NCBI GenBank assembly: GCA_021161885.1
Contig: JAGGZS010000149.1
Coordinates: 1 to 6,985, forward strand
Length of the DNA stretch: 6,985 nt
Reading direction: 5' to 3'
Source: a bacterium
GTDB lineage: Bacteria; Auribacterota; Auribacteria; Auribacterales; Auribacteraceae
Below, piece by piece: positions 1 to 6,764 of the stretch. Each line of letters begins with the position of its first letter. Positions within the stretch are counted from its first letter, which is position 1. Below the pieces are notes generated by a model. The model searched no databases. It saw nothing but the letters and a program-made list of their open reading frames with translations, and was not told the origin of the DNA. A program made the translations under genes and the position numbers.

Positions 1-72
1 AAGAAGTATTATACATATAAACAAACCAATAATCAACCTAAAAAAAATAAAAATCAAGAGATTATATAAATT

Positions 73-882
73 ATGTTTAAAACCGCTGTTATACAAATGA
101 ATTCAAATGATAATATAGACAGCAATTTTAAAACCGCTCTGGCTTTGACAAACTCAGCCGTCAGGAATAATGCCCAATTTATTGTCCTGCCCGAAAATTT
201 TCTTTATATCGGTAAAGACAAATCAGTCGGGTTTGATGAATCTTGCGATTATATAAACCAATTACGCAAAACAGCGTATGATAAAAAAGTTTTCATCTGC
301 GCAGGATCGTTTCCTGAGACAACAAATAAGCCCAACAAACATTACAATACTACCTTACTTATAAACAGCCAAGGCGAAATAATATCAAAATACAGAAAAA
401 TACATCTTTTCGATATAAACATAAACGATTCACAAGAGACGTCTGAATCGACTTACACGATTGCCGGAGAAAATGTTGTAACTGTAAAAACCTCTTTCGG
501 CACGATAGGGTTTGCTATATGTTACGACCTTAGGTTCGGGGAACTGTTCAAAAAACTTACTCTCATGGGCGCGCAAATAATTGTTGTTCCTTCAAACTTT
601 ATGTTTCACACAGGCAAAGACCACTGGGAAATTCTGCTTCGGGCAAGAGCTATAGAAAACGGGATATTTATAATCGCCCCCAACCAAACCGGCATAAAAT
701 ACGACGGTAACCGTAGTTACGGTCATTCCTTGATTATCAGCCCATGGGGCGCACCGCTTGCCAAAGCATCATTTGACAATAACGAAATCATTTATGCGGA
801 CATAGATATGGCAAACATAAAAACTGTAAGGGAAAAAATACCTTCAATTAAACATATAAAAATATTTAAACTGAAAAATTAG
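73..882 (+). CDS. Nitrilase-superfamily carbon-nitrogen hydrolase (NIT1/omega-amidase-like)
   Basis: A 269-residue cytoplasmic amidohydrolase with no signal peptide or membrane segment. The Glu-Lys-Cys triad of the nitrilase superfamily is visible: E41 in VLPENF, K109 in YRKIHLFDI, and C150 in ICYDLRFGEL. The YRKIHLFDI block, an ES pair about 15 residues later (E125-S126) and CYDLRF are typical of the branch containing deaminated-glutathione amidase (NIT1/YbeM) and omega-amidase (NIT2). These enzymes hydrolyse side-product or alpha-keto amides, a metabolite-repair role; the exact substrate cannot be read from the sequence. Length is normal for the family. The start is supported by the family-typical opening FKTAVIQMNS, although the only upstream purine stretch (AAGAG, 56-60) lies about 12 nt away, so initiation may be weak. 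It converges on phoU with one base between stop codons and is probably functionally unrelated to the phosphate genes. Confidence 0.9.
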   Translation: MFKTAVIQMNSNDNIDSNFKTALALTNSAVRNNAQFIVLPENFLYIGKDKSVGFDESCDYINQLRKTAYDKKVFICAGSFPETTNKPNKHYNTTLLINSQGEIISKYRKIHLFDININDSQETSESTYTIAGENVVTVKTSFGTIGFAICYDLRFGELFKKLTLMGAQIIVVPSNFMFHTGKDHWEILLRARAIENGIFIIAPNQTGIKYDGNRSYGHSLIISPWGAPLAKASFDNNEIIYADIDMANIKTVREKIPSIKHIKIFKLKN

Positions 883-883
883 A

Positions 884-1549
884 TTAAAAACTATTGCCAT
901 GGCGCACAATATTACCGTTTATCATATAAATAACGTCTTCAGCGATATTTGTAGCATGATCGGCTATCCGCTCTAAACTTTTTGATACAGACAAATAATG
1001 GATTACATACTCAACACTGTCAGGGTGGCGTTTTATTGCGTCTTCAAGCAGTCCGTACATTTGGGCGTGCATATTATCCACGGCGTCATCGGATATACAG
1101 ACTTTTTTCGCTTTTTCAATATCAAGCTGAACTAAAGAATCTATGCTGTCTTTAAGCATATCTTTTACAATAACGGACATTTTCTTATAATCAAACGGTA
1201 TAATTATCTGTTTATTCACCTCAGAGAGCATAAACGAAACCTGCTGCGCAATATTTACCGCCAAATCGCCAATGCGTTCAAGATCGTTATTTAATTTAAG
1301 TGTGCAGATAATAAAACGCAAATCAATAGCTACCGGCTGATAAAGAGCGAGTATTTTCAAGCAATCTTCTTCAACCTCAATTTCCATTTGGTCAATTTCA
1401 AGGTCAATGTCTATCACTTGTTTAGCCAGATTCCGGTCTTTTTCGGTAAACGCCTTTACTGCCAACTGCACGTTTTCTTCGACTTTAGCGCATAAACCTA
1501 AACATTTTTTTTTGAGTTTTTCCAATTCTTTCTGAATATGAACGGACAT
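884..1549 (-). CDS. phoU: Phosphate signalling/transport regulator PhoU
   Basis: A 221-residue, all-helical cytoplasmic protein with the two tandem PhoU three-helix repeats. Each repeat carries its metal-binding signature: DLERIGD at about residues 89-95 and SLERIAD at 190-196, followed by HATNIAEDVIYM near the C-terminus. In characterised systems PhoU binds metal clusters, contacts PstB and the PhoR kinase, holds the Pho response off when phosphate is plentiful, and restrains Pst uptake. I place the start at the ATG at 1549 (MSVHIQKELEKL). A frame extension to a TTG at 1558 is possible, but the SD AAGGA (1559-1563) abuts that TTG with no spacing and stands 9 nt from the ATG. It is the last gene of the operon, 41 nt after pstB. 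Its stop codon is one base from that of the convergent amidase gene, leaving no room for an intergenic terminator. Confidence 0.95.
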   Translation of the reverse strand: MSVHIQKELEKLKKKCLGLCAKVEENVQLAVKAFTEKDRNLAKQVIDIDLEIDQMEIEVEEDCLKILALYQPVAIDLRFIICTLKLNNDLERIGDLAVNIAQQVSFMLSEVNKQIIIPFDYKKMSVIVKDMLKDSIDSLVQLDIEKAKKVCISDDAVDNMHAQMYGLLEDAIKRHPDSVEYVIHYLSVSKSLERIADHATNIAEDVIYMINGNIVRHGNSF

Positions 1550-1558
1550 TTTCTGCAA

Positions 1559-1563
1559 TCCTT
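1559..1563 (-). promoter_or_regulatory. Ribosome binding site that sets the phoU start
   Basis: On the minus strand this reads AAGGA, 9 nt before the ATG at 1549 and directly against an upstream in-frame TTG at 1558. The spacing decides for the ATG and against the three-codon-longer TTG form. Confidence 0.75.
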
Positions 1564-1590
1564 ATAATTTAATTATTTCTTCATACTTTT

Positions 1591-2397
1591 TTAACCGAAC
1601 CTGCCGGTTATGTAATCTTCGGTTTGTTTCTTTTCAGGGTTTTGAAACAATTGCTTAGTTTTGCCTATTTCAACAATGTATCCCTGATAAAAAAAAGCGG
1701 TATAATCGGCTATTCGTGCCGCCTGCTGCATATTATGCGTAACAATTACAATTGTATAATTTTTTTTCAATATTTCAATCAATTCCTCGATTTTCGCCGT
1801 AGCGATAGGATCAATCGCTGATGTGGGTTCATCCATCAACAATATTTCAGGTTCAATAGCGATTGCCCTTGCTATGCACAGTCTCTGCTGTTGACCGCCT
1901 GATAAAGACAAAGCCGGCGCATCAAGTTTGTTTTCTACTTCGCTCAGCAACGCGGCTTTATCTAACGCTGTGCGCACTTTTTCGTGCAGTTCGGTTTTAG
2001 ATAATTTATAATGCAGTTTAAGCCCGTACGCCACATTATCGAAAATCGTCATGGGAAACGGAGTCGGTTTCTGGAAAATCATACCTACTTTTTTACGTAA
2101 TCCGATAAGGTTGTATGAGGGCAGCAAAATATTTTCGCCGTCGATTATTATTTCACCGTAAGCCCGCTGGTCGCGATACATCTGGAAAATCCTGTTATAC
2201 ACCCTTATATGAGTAGATTTCCCGCAGCCTGAAGGACCTATAATAGCCAAAACAGTATTGGAATATATTTCTATGCTATTATCAAACAAAACCTGATGTT
2301 TACCGTAAAAAAAATTTAATCCGTTAACCGCTATTTTGATTTTTTTTTGTTTAAGGTTGAGTTGCCGGTGTTGTTGCTCTTTGACTGGTTTATTCAT
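1591..2397 (-). CDS. pstB: Phosphate ABC transporter ATP-binding protein PstB
   Basis: A 268-residue ABC ATPase that energises phosphate import (EC 7.3.2.1 type) as a dimer under PstC/PstA. Motifs in order: Walker A GPSGCGKST (residues 54-62), Q-loop MIFQKPTPFP (Q109), signature LSGGQQQR (165-172), Walker B LLMDEP (D189, E190), and H-loop histidine H221 in VTHNMQQAARIAD. The C-terminus TEDYITGRFG is characteristic of PstB. Oddities: Walker A is followed by HIRVYNRI where most PstB proteins have a variant of FLRxxNRMND, and the D-loop reads SAIDP, not the usual SALDP. A polar 19-residue N-terminal tail precedes the first beta strand (KIAVNGLNFFYG). An in-frame stop lies just upstream of the ATG, so no longer start is possible. 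Its own SD is poor (only a CGGAA-like stretch), which makes translational coupling to an upstream reading frame plausible. Confidence 0.97.
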   Translation of the reverse strand: MNKPVKEQQHRQLNLKQKKIKIAVNGLNFFYGKHQVLFDNSIEIYSNTVLAIIGPSGCGKSTHIRVYNRIFQMYRDQRAYGEIIIDGENILLPSYNLIGLRKKVGMIFQKPTPFPMTIFDNVAYGLKLHYKLSKTELHEKVRTALDKAALLSEVENKLDAPALSLSGGQQQRLCIARAIAIEPEILLMDEPTSAIDPIATAKIEELIEILKKNYTIVIVTHNMQQAARIADYTAFFYQGYIVEIGKTKQLFQNPEKKQTEDYITGRFG

Positions 2398-2471
2398 ATT
2401 TTAATTCCGTTTTTCCGAACCGCCGGTTTGTCTTTTTCCGTTATTATTATCACGCACATTTTTTTATCCAT
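2394..2471 (-). CDS. Possible 25-residue small ORF between pstA and pstB
   Basis: The 99-nt pstA-pstB spacer contains an ATG-started frame of 25 codons. It begins MDKKMCVIIITEKDK and ends NGIKI, starting 25 nt after the pstA stop. Its TGA overlaps the pstB ATG in an ATGA arrangement (2394-2397), the same geometry as the pstC/pstA junction. The peptide is lysine-rich with a short hydrophobic patch (CVIII) and matches nothing I recognise. No good SD precedes either of its ATGs (2471, 2459), and a 25-codon frame can arise by chance. It could be a coupling leader for pstB, a remnant, or nothing. Confidence 0.22.
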   Translation of the reverse strand: MDKKMCVIIITEKDKPAVRKNGIKI

Positions 2472-2496
2472 TCATCATTTTTTACATTCAGCACTG

Positions 2497-3342
2497 TTAC
2501 CTAAATTTTGGTTTAAATACAAGTCTCGCAAATATATTAACTGTCAATACACCGATCATTATTAATAAAGAAGCGCCCCAGGCTATCTGCTGCCAATCAG
2601 TGTAAGGGGATATGGCGTAATTGTAAATTGTAACGGTTAAATTAGCCGTAGGCTGTGTTAACGATTCTATCCAGTACTGGCTGTTTAAAGCAGTAAAAAG
2701 AAGCGGCGCGGTTTCACCGCTTACACGGGCGATAGCCAACAGTATAGCGGTTGTCAAACCCGATCTGGCGTACCTGAAAACAACACTTAAGATAACTCTC
2801 CAGTACGGCATACCCAAAGCAAATGCCGATTCCCGCAGCGAATTCGGCACTAAAAGCAACATATCCTGAGCGGTACGGGCAATCACAGGAAGCATAATAA
2901 TAGCAAGCGCAACTGCCCCGGCATAACCTGAAAAACTACCGAACGGTTTTACTAATACAGTATAAACAAATAAACCTATGATGATAGAAGGTATACCTAT
3001 TATCACATTCAATATAAATATCGTAACTTCGGAAAATTTTGTATCTTTTCCAAACTCAGCCAGAAAAATACCCGCAAGAAGACCAACAGGCACTCCTATC
3101 AATGAAGCGAGTACAGTTATAATCAATGTTCCTATGATAGCATTAGCCACCCCGCCTTCACCCATACCGGGCGGGGCGGGAAGTTCAGTAAAAAAACTAA
3201 GCGAACAAGCTGCAATTCCACGAGCTATAACTTCATATATAATCAAAACAAGCACACATATACCTATTAATGACGACAGCACCGAAATCAGTTTAACCGA
3301 CATATCAACTATTTGCCTTGCGTACATAGGTCTCAGTCTCAT
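2497..3342 (-). CDS. pstA: Phosphate ABC transporter permease PstA
   Basis: A 281-residue inner-membrane permease, partner of PstC in the phosphate channel. Six hydrophobic segments are visible (about residues 16-38, 67-95, 105-131, 139-160, 196-218, 255-275). The periplasmic loop after TM1 has FFTELPAPPGMGEGGVANAIIGT, split here as FFTELPAPPGMGE and GGVANAIIGT, typical of PstA. The cytoplasmic coupling loop is LRESAFALGMPYW (169-181), and the conserved IARVSGETAPLLFTA segment follows (204-218). The start is the ATG at 3342: it overlaps the pstC TGA (ATGA) and has GGAGG 6 nt upstream. An in-frame TTG at 3381 would add 13 residues (MAGKNEEIFRRRV) inside pstC but lacks comparable support. Translation is likely coupled to pstC. 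Confidence 0.96.
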   Translation of the reverse strand: MRLRPMYARQIVDMSVKLISVLSSLIGICVLVLIIYEVIARGIAACSLSFFTELPAPPGMGEGGVANAIIGTLIITVLASLIGVPVGLLAGIFLAEFGKDTKFSEVTIFILNVIIGIPSIIIGLFVYTVLVKPFGSFSGYAGAVALAIIMLPVIARTAQDMLLLVPNSLRESAFALGMPYWRVILSVVFRYARSGLTTAILLAIARVSGETAPLLFTALNSQYWIESLTQPTANLTVTIYNYAISPYTDWQQIAWGASLLIMIGVLTVNIFARLVFKPKFR

Positions 3343-4283
3343 AACCCGCCTCCGAAAGATTTCTTCATTTTTGCCAGCCAAAACTGCGCTAAGACCTGCA
3401 TAATAAAGGTTAAAACAAAAAGGACAAGCCCAAGTTCAATAAGAGAACTCAAATATAAAGGTTCCGACGCTTCCGCAAACTCATTTGCCAACGTAGATGC
3501 GATAGTATTGCCCGCGTCAAACAACGAAGCCGATATTTTATGCCGGTTGCCGATAACAAAAGTAACAGCCATAGTTTCCCCTAACGCCCGCCCAAGCCCT
3601 AAAAAACAAGCGCCGACTATACTACTCAATCCGTATCTTATGGTAACTTTATGTGTTACTTCCCACGTAGTCGAGCCCATACCATAAGCCGACTCTTTCA
3701 ATACGTTAGGCACCATTTTAAAAACATCGCACACCACAGATGTAATAAACGGCAAAACCATAACAGCCAGTATAATCCCAGCTGTTAAAACGCCTATACC
3801 GATTTTATGACCGTTAAAAATCTTTAAAAACCCGAAATTTTTTTGGAGAAACGGCTGAAGGGTTTTTGACATAACCGGAGCAAAAACAAAAAGTCCCCAC
3901 ATACCGTAAATAATGCTCGGGATTGCCGCCAAAAGCTCAATACATATGCCTACAAATTTACTTATTAGAGGATGCGCCAATTCCGATAAAAACAGGGCTA
4001 CGAGTATACTTAAAGGAACAGCTATTGCCATAGCTATCACAGTAGTAGCCAATGTGCCGTAAATACTGCTTGCCGCGCCAAACACACTTGTAACCGGATT
4101 CCACTGCTGAGTAAACAAAAAAGAAAAACCGAATTTTTCTATAGATTCCCTTGAATTCCAAACCAGCTGAACAAATATTCCAGTTACAATAATAAACGTA
4201 AGGCAAACACTAATTATAGATATAGACTTAAATATCGTATCTGAAAAACTTAATGATGAACATTCGGTTTTGTTTTTTTTCAT
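3339..4283 (-). CDS. pstC: Phosphate ABC transporter permease PstC
   Basis: A 314-residue inner-membrane permease of the PstSCAB complex. Hydrophobic segments are at about residues 20-42, 74-100, 113-138, 161-187, 220-246 and 280-303. Family hallmarks visible are QQWNPVTSVFGAASSIYGTL after TM1 (residues 59-78), the LAAIPSIIYGMWG segment (118-130), the coupling loop NVLKESAYGMGSTTWE (193-208), and GLGRALGETMAVTFVIGN (229-246). In the last of these, the Arg-Glu pair is the conserved charged feature of the PstC pore side. The ATG follows the pstS stop by 25 nt. An AGGA stretch (4296-4299) is about 12 nt away, rather far, and sits within the near-palindrome TAGGTTCCTA. The 3' end overlaps the pstA start by four bases. 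Confidence 0.96.
   Translation of the reverse strand: MKKNKTECSSLSFSDTIFKSISIISVCLTFIIVTGIFVQLVWNSRESIEKFGFSFLFTQQWNPVTSVFGAASSIYGTLATTVIAMAIAVPLSILVALFLSELAHPLISKFVGICIELLAAIPSIIYGMWGLFVFAPVMSKTLQPFLQKNFGFLKIFNGHKIGIGVLTAGIILAVMVLPFITSVVCDVFKMVPNVLKESAYGMGSTTWEVTHKVTIRYGLSSIVGACFLGLGRALGETMAVTFVIGNRHKISASLFDAGNTIASTLANEFAEASEPLYLSSLIELGLVLFVLTFIMQVLAQFWLAKMKKSFGGGL
3349..3353 (-). promoter_or_regulatory. Ribosome binding site that sets the pstA start
   Basis: Minus-strand GGAGG lies 6 nt before the ATG at 3342, inside the last codons of pstC. With the ATGA overlap it argues for the 281-residue PstA and against the 294-residue form that begins at TTG 3381. Confidence 0.85.
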
Positions 4284-4308
4284 TAGAAAATAGGTTCCTA
4301 AAAAAACT

Positions 4309-5385
4309 TTATTCAGCTGGCAAAACAGGTTTGCCGTTTACTTTTATATCCTTTGACCAAGTTTTATCTATCATTTTTACAACATTTTCCGGCATAGGCA
4401 CATAATCAAGTTTTTGAGCCATATCAGCCCCATAAATATAACACCAGTTAAAATACTTAAGCATAGCTTGAATTTTCTTTTCATCAGCTTGATTTTTATA
4501 TAGGAGAATAAACGATGCGCCGGTTATAGGCCAACTGTTATCGCCAGGCTGATTGGTAAGGACAAGATAATATCCTTGCGCCTTATCCCATTGGGCATTG
4601 GCCGCGGCAGACTTGAAGGTATCCATATTAGGTTCGACAAATACACCTGCCTGATTTTTTAAAACAACATAAGCAAGTTTATTCTGCATTGCGTAGGCAT
4701 ATTCCACATAACCTATCGATCCTTCCACACGCTTTACATAATTAGCCACTCCTTCGTTGCCTTTAGCCCCTATACCTATCGGCCATGATACTTTTTTAGC
4801 GTTGCCTACTTTATCTTTCCAGTTAGAAGATACCTTTGACAAATAGTTAGTAAAAATCCATGTTGTGCCAGATCCGTCAGAACGATGTACAACGGTTATT
4901 TCAAGTTTAGGCAGATTTACATCAGGATTAAGTTGGGCGATTTTATCATCATTCCACATAGTTATTTCACCAAGAAAAATTTCAGCGAGCATTTCATTAG
5001 ATAATTTTATATCGCCCGGGTTAATCCCGTAAAAATTAACAACCGGCACAACACCGCCCATAACCATTGGGAACTGCAAAAGACCATATTTGTTGAGTTC
5101 TTTCGATTTCAACGGTTTATCCGATGCGCCGAAATCAACTGTTTTCGCTTTAATCTGGGCTATACCGCCGCCTGAACCGATTGACTGGTAATTCAGTTTC
5201 ATTCCTGTGAGTTTATGATATTTATACGCCCATTTAGAATATATAGGATACGGAAACGACGCGCCCGCTCCATTGATTGTAACGTCCGATAAATCTTCCT
5301 TCGCATTAGCTGCGGCTGTCATTATCTGGGTTGACATAACAATAATGCCTGCAACCAGAATCAACGTATTAGTTATTCTACTCAT
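4309..5385 (-). CDS. pstS: Periplasmic phosphate-binding protein PstS
   Basis: A 358-residue solute-binding protein that captures phosphate and delivers it to PstCA. It has a Sec signal peptide: short basic start, hydrophobic core LILVAGIIVM, and probable cleavage after ANA28. There is no cysteine at the cleavage site, so it is a soluble periplasmic form, not a lipoprotein. The phosphate-binding loops are intact: GAGASFP (39-45), SIGSGGG (68-74), FGASDKPL with the phosphate-binding Asp D89, and HRSDGSGTT (167-175) with R168, S172 and T174. Length is typical. The start has a strong SD, AAAAGGAG (5393-5400), about 7 nt upstream. It lies 62 nt downstream of the porin stop codon, with a hairpin and a Pho-box-like site between, so it could be both read through from the porin and transcribed separately. 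Confidence 0.97.
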   Translation of the reverse strand: MSRITNTLILVAGIIVMSTQIMTAAANAKEDLSDVTINGAGASFPYPIYSKWAYKYHKLTGMKLNYQSIGSGGGIAQIKAKTVDFGASDKPLKSKELNKYGLLQFPMVMGGVVPVVNFYGINPGDIKLSNEMLAEIFLGEITMWNDDKIAQLNPDVNLPKLEITVVHRSDGSGTTWIFTNYLSKVSSNWKDKVGNAKKVSWPIGIGAKGNEGVANYVKRVEGSIGYVEYAYAMQNKLAYVVLKNQAGVFVEPNMDTFKSAAANAQWDKAQGYYLVLTNQPGDNSWPITGASFILLYKNQADEKKIQAMLKYFNWCYIYGADMAQKLDYVPMPENVVKMIDKTWSKDIKVNGKPVLPAE

Positions 5386-5425
5386 TTTACAACTCCTTTT
5401 TTATACAATTAACTATCTTTATTGT

Positions 5426-5442
5426 TGTATGATTTTGTTTAA
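5426..5442 (-). promoter_or_regulatory. Putative Pho box upstream of pstS
   Basis: Minus strand: TTAAAC, five A/T bases, then CATACA, an 11-nt period as in PhoB/PhoP-type direct repeats. In a wider 20-nt comparison (5425-5444) it matches the site upstream of the porin at 15 of 20 positions without gaps (GGTTAAACAAAATCATACAA against GCTTAACAAAAATCTAACAA). A clear -10 at the right distance is not evident, since the best TATAAA (5400-5405) abuts the SD. The spacer is AT-rich, so part of the match may be compositional. Confidence 0.35.
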
Positions 5443-5443
5443 C

Positions 5444-5469
5444 CGATTTAAAACTTAACTTTTAAATCG
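5444..5469 (-). promoter_or_regulatory. Perfect hairpin across the porin stop codon
   Basis: The arms CGATTTAAAA (5444-5453) and TTTTAAATCG (5460-5469) are exact inverted complements with a six-base loop. The structure covers the last porin codons and the TAA (5448-5450). It is not followed by a T-run on the minus strand, and eight of ten pairs are A-T, so it is a poor intrinsic terminator. It may be an mRNA processing or stabilising element setting the ratio of porin to pst transcripts. Confidence 0.5.
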
Positions 5470-6764
5470 AACTGTGCTCGCCTGTACTGTTTTCCGTCTC
5501 CGTCTTCAAGACCTGTTTTGTTGACGAATAAAGTAGCGCCAAGCTGGGTATGTTTTGCCAACTGATACCCTAAAGCAAACCTGCTTCCTTTAGCGTCGGT
5601 TCCGCCTCCCCCGAAATCCGAATCGGAAAATACCCCGAGTACTGCGTCGCTTTCAAGGCGTCTCCAGTCATAAGAAAATTTCCATGAACCGGGTTTTTTA
5701 CATTTTCCTATGGATGTGCCGAACAGGTATCCGTTATTATTTTCATTAGTCGCTACGTTACTTACGAAATCACCGTAAATAGTAAAAGGCAGATTATACA
5801 TTTTCCAATGCAACTCTGAAAATCCCTCTAATATCTGATAATCGTTAGCTAACAAATCGGTAGTATTGAGCGGTTTGTTATATAAGGTATTGCCGAACGA
5901 GTCGCCGTCATAAGGAGCGTGATCCCTAACGCTTCCGTAATCATAATAACTTATGCCGCCTACAAGTTTTATATTCTTATTGATAATATGGCTTTTAAAA
6001 TAACCTTGCGCGCCCCATAAATTCTGGTCTACGTCGTTGGAATCTTCATCCAGCCAGAACCCGCCGCCATTGACGCACAAATCCACTTCGCCGATTTTAA
6101 ATTTGTATCCGCCGTGGATACCTTCAGGCCTTAAATCTCCGTCCCATATCAACTGTGATTTATTAGGTTTGTAGAACGGCATTTTCATTTTACCGGCATA
6201 CATTTTAAATCCTTTTACATTTAATCCTAAAAAATCTTCAGGATGCCAAGTAATGTAAGCCAAATCAATCCATACGCGTTTACTTTCAAAATAGTTGTCT
6301 AACGTCTGATTGGACGACACAGGGTCTTGCGAACCTGAAGCGAGCTGAAAAGCAAAATCGATATCCTCATTTATCCGGGCGAATATACCGACTCGCGCGC
6401 GGATACGATGTCTGTTTCGAGTTGTTTCCCGACTATCTCGTTGAGCCTGATTAAGATTATGACGGCGGCCTGCGGCTCTTATTATTTCATGGCGGTATCT
6501 GAAATCGCCTTTAATTTTTATTCTTTCAGTCCATATAGATTTAGGGGCTATATCTTTCAAGGTAAGTGGCATAGCCGATACGTCGGCATACTTTTTTTCC
6601 TCAAGAGCTTTAACCCTATTTGATAAATCCTTTATCAACTTAGCTTGCGCTTGAATAATATTTTCGAGCTCTTTAATATCTATTGAATCGGCAGTTACAG
6701 CAAACGGATTCAAAAACATATAAAAAACAACATATATTATAAACGCATATTTTTTTTGTCTCAT
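5448..6764 (-). CDS. Outer-membrane beta-barrel porin, probably phosphate-linked
   Basis: A 438-residue exported protein. It has a signal peptide (RQKK then a hydrophobic core, cleavage probably after VTA25), then a heptad-like coiled coil at about 28-58 (IKELENIIQAQAKLIKDLSN), then a beta-barrel rich in alternating aromatic/hydrophobic strands ending in VKF with the terminal Phe used for BAM recognition. The blocks GDFRYRHE (86-93), RNRHRIRARVG (116-126), SNQTLDNYF (151-159), GKMKMPFY (191-198) and LIWDGDLRPEGI (205-216) look like the 'putative porin' family (PF16930 as I recall it). Thirteen arginines fall between residues 89 and 130; an arginine-rich pore would suit anions, as in OprP/OprO, but that is inference. 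The start has GAGAGG (6775-6780) 10 nt upstream. Being first in the pst operon implies a role in phosphate or phosphate-ester entry. Residues 327-345 are duplicated at the window end. Confidence 0.88.
   Translation of the reverse strand: MRQKKYAFIIYVVFYMFLNPFAVTADSIDIKELENIIQAQAKLIKDLSNRVKALEEKKYADVSAMPLTLKDIAPKSIWTERIKIKGDFRYRHEIIRAAGRRHNLNQAQRDSRETTRNRHRIRARVGIFARINEDIDFAFQLASGSQDPVSSNQTLDNYFESKRVWIDLAYITWHPEDFLGLNVKGFKMYAGKMKMPFYKPNKSQLIWDGDLRPEGIHGGYKFKIGEVDLCVNGGGFWLDEDSNDVDQNLWGAQGYFKSHIINKNIKLVGGISYYDYGSVRDHAPYDGDSFGNTLYNKPLNTTDLLANDYQILEGFSELHWKMYNLPFTIYGDFVSNVATNENNNGYLFGTSIGKCKKPGSWKFSYDWRRLESDAVLGVFSDSDFGGGGTDAKGSRFALGYQLAKHTQLGATLFVNKTGLEDGDGKQYRRAQFDLKVKF
5731..5787 (-). repeat. 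57-bp direct repeat, copy inside the porin gene
   Basis: Identical over 57 of 57 bases to 6929-6985 and in the same orientation, 1,198 bp apart. It encodes porin residues F327 to G345, including VSNVATNENNNG. The identity stops at 5730 (T here, G at 6928); the other edge cannot be seen because the second copy runs off the window. Confidence 0.95.

Noticed and set aside
1..72. Promoter for the amidase gene (TATTAT at 7-12 and other TATA-like strings)
   Set aside because: The 72 bases are almost all A/T, so -10-like strings are uninformative. No -35 partner can be judged because the window starts here.
1624..1821. Plus-strand 65-codon frame opposite pstB
   Set aside because: Fully antisense to conserved PstB motif regions, with no ribosome binding site or family resemblance.
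2415..2430. Palindromic AACCGCCGGTT in the pstA-pstB spacer as a terminator, with a similar string at the pstB end (1595-1609)
   Set aside because: The stem would leave a one-base loop and lacks a following T-run on the minus strand. The pstB-end match is simply the conserved GRFG-stop coding sequence.
2347..2565. Plus-strand 72-codon hydrophobic frame across the pstA-pstB spacer
   Set aside because: The hydrophobicity comes from the T-rich complement of A-rich minus-strand DNA. It overlaps both flanking genes and has no SD.
2978..3687. Plus-strand reading frames of 141 and 124 codons opposite pstA/pstC
   Set aside because: They lie antisense to two unmistakable permease genes, overlap each other, and show no recognisable protein features. 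They are by-products of pstA/pstC codon composition.
3958..4206. Minus-strand 82-codon frame inside pstC in another phase
   Set aside because: An out-of-frame reading of the PstC N-terminal coding region with a Cys/Tyr/Ser-rich composition typical of shadow frames.
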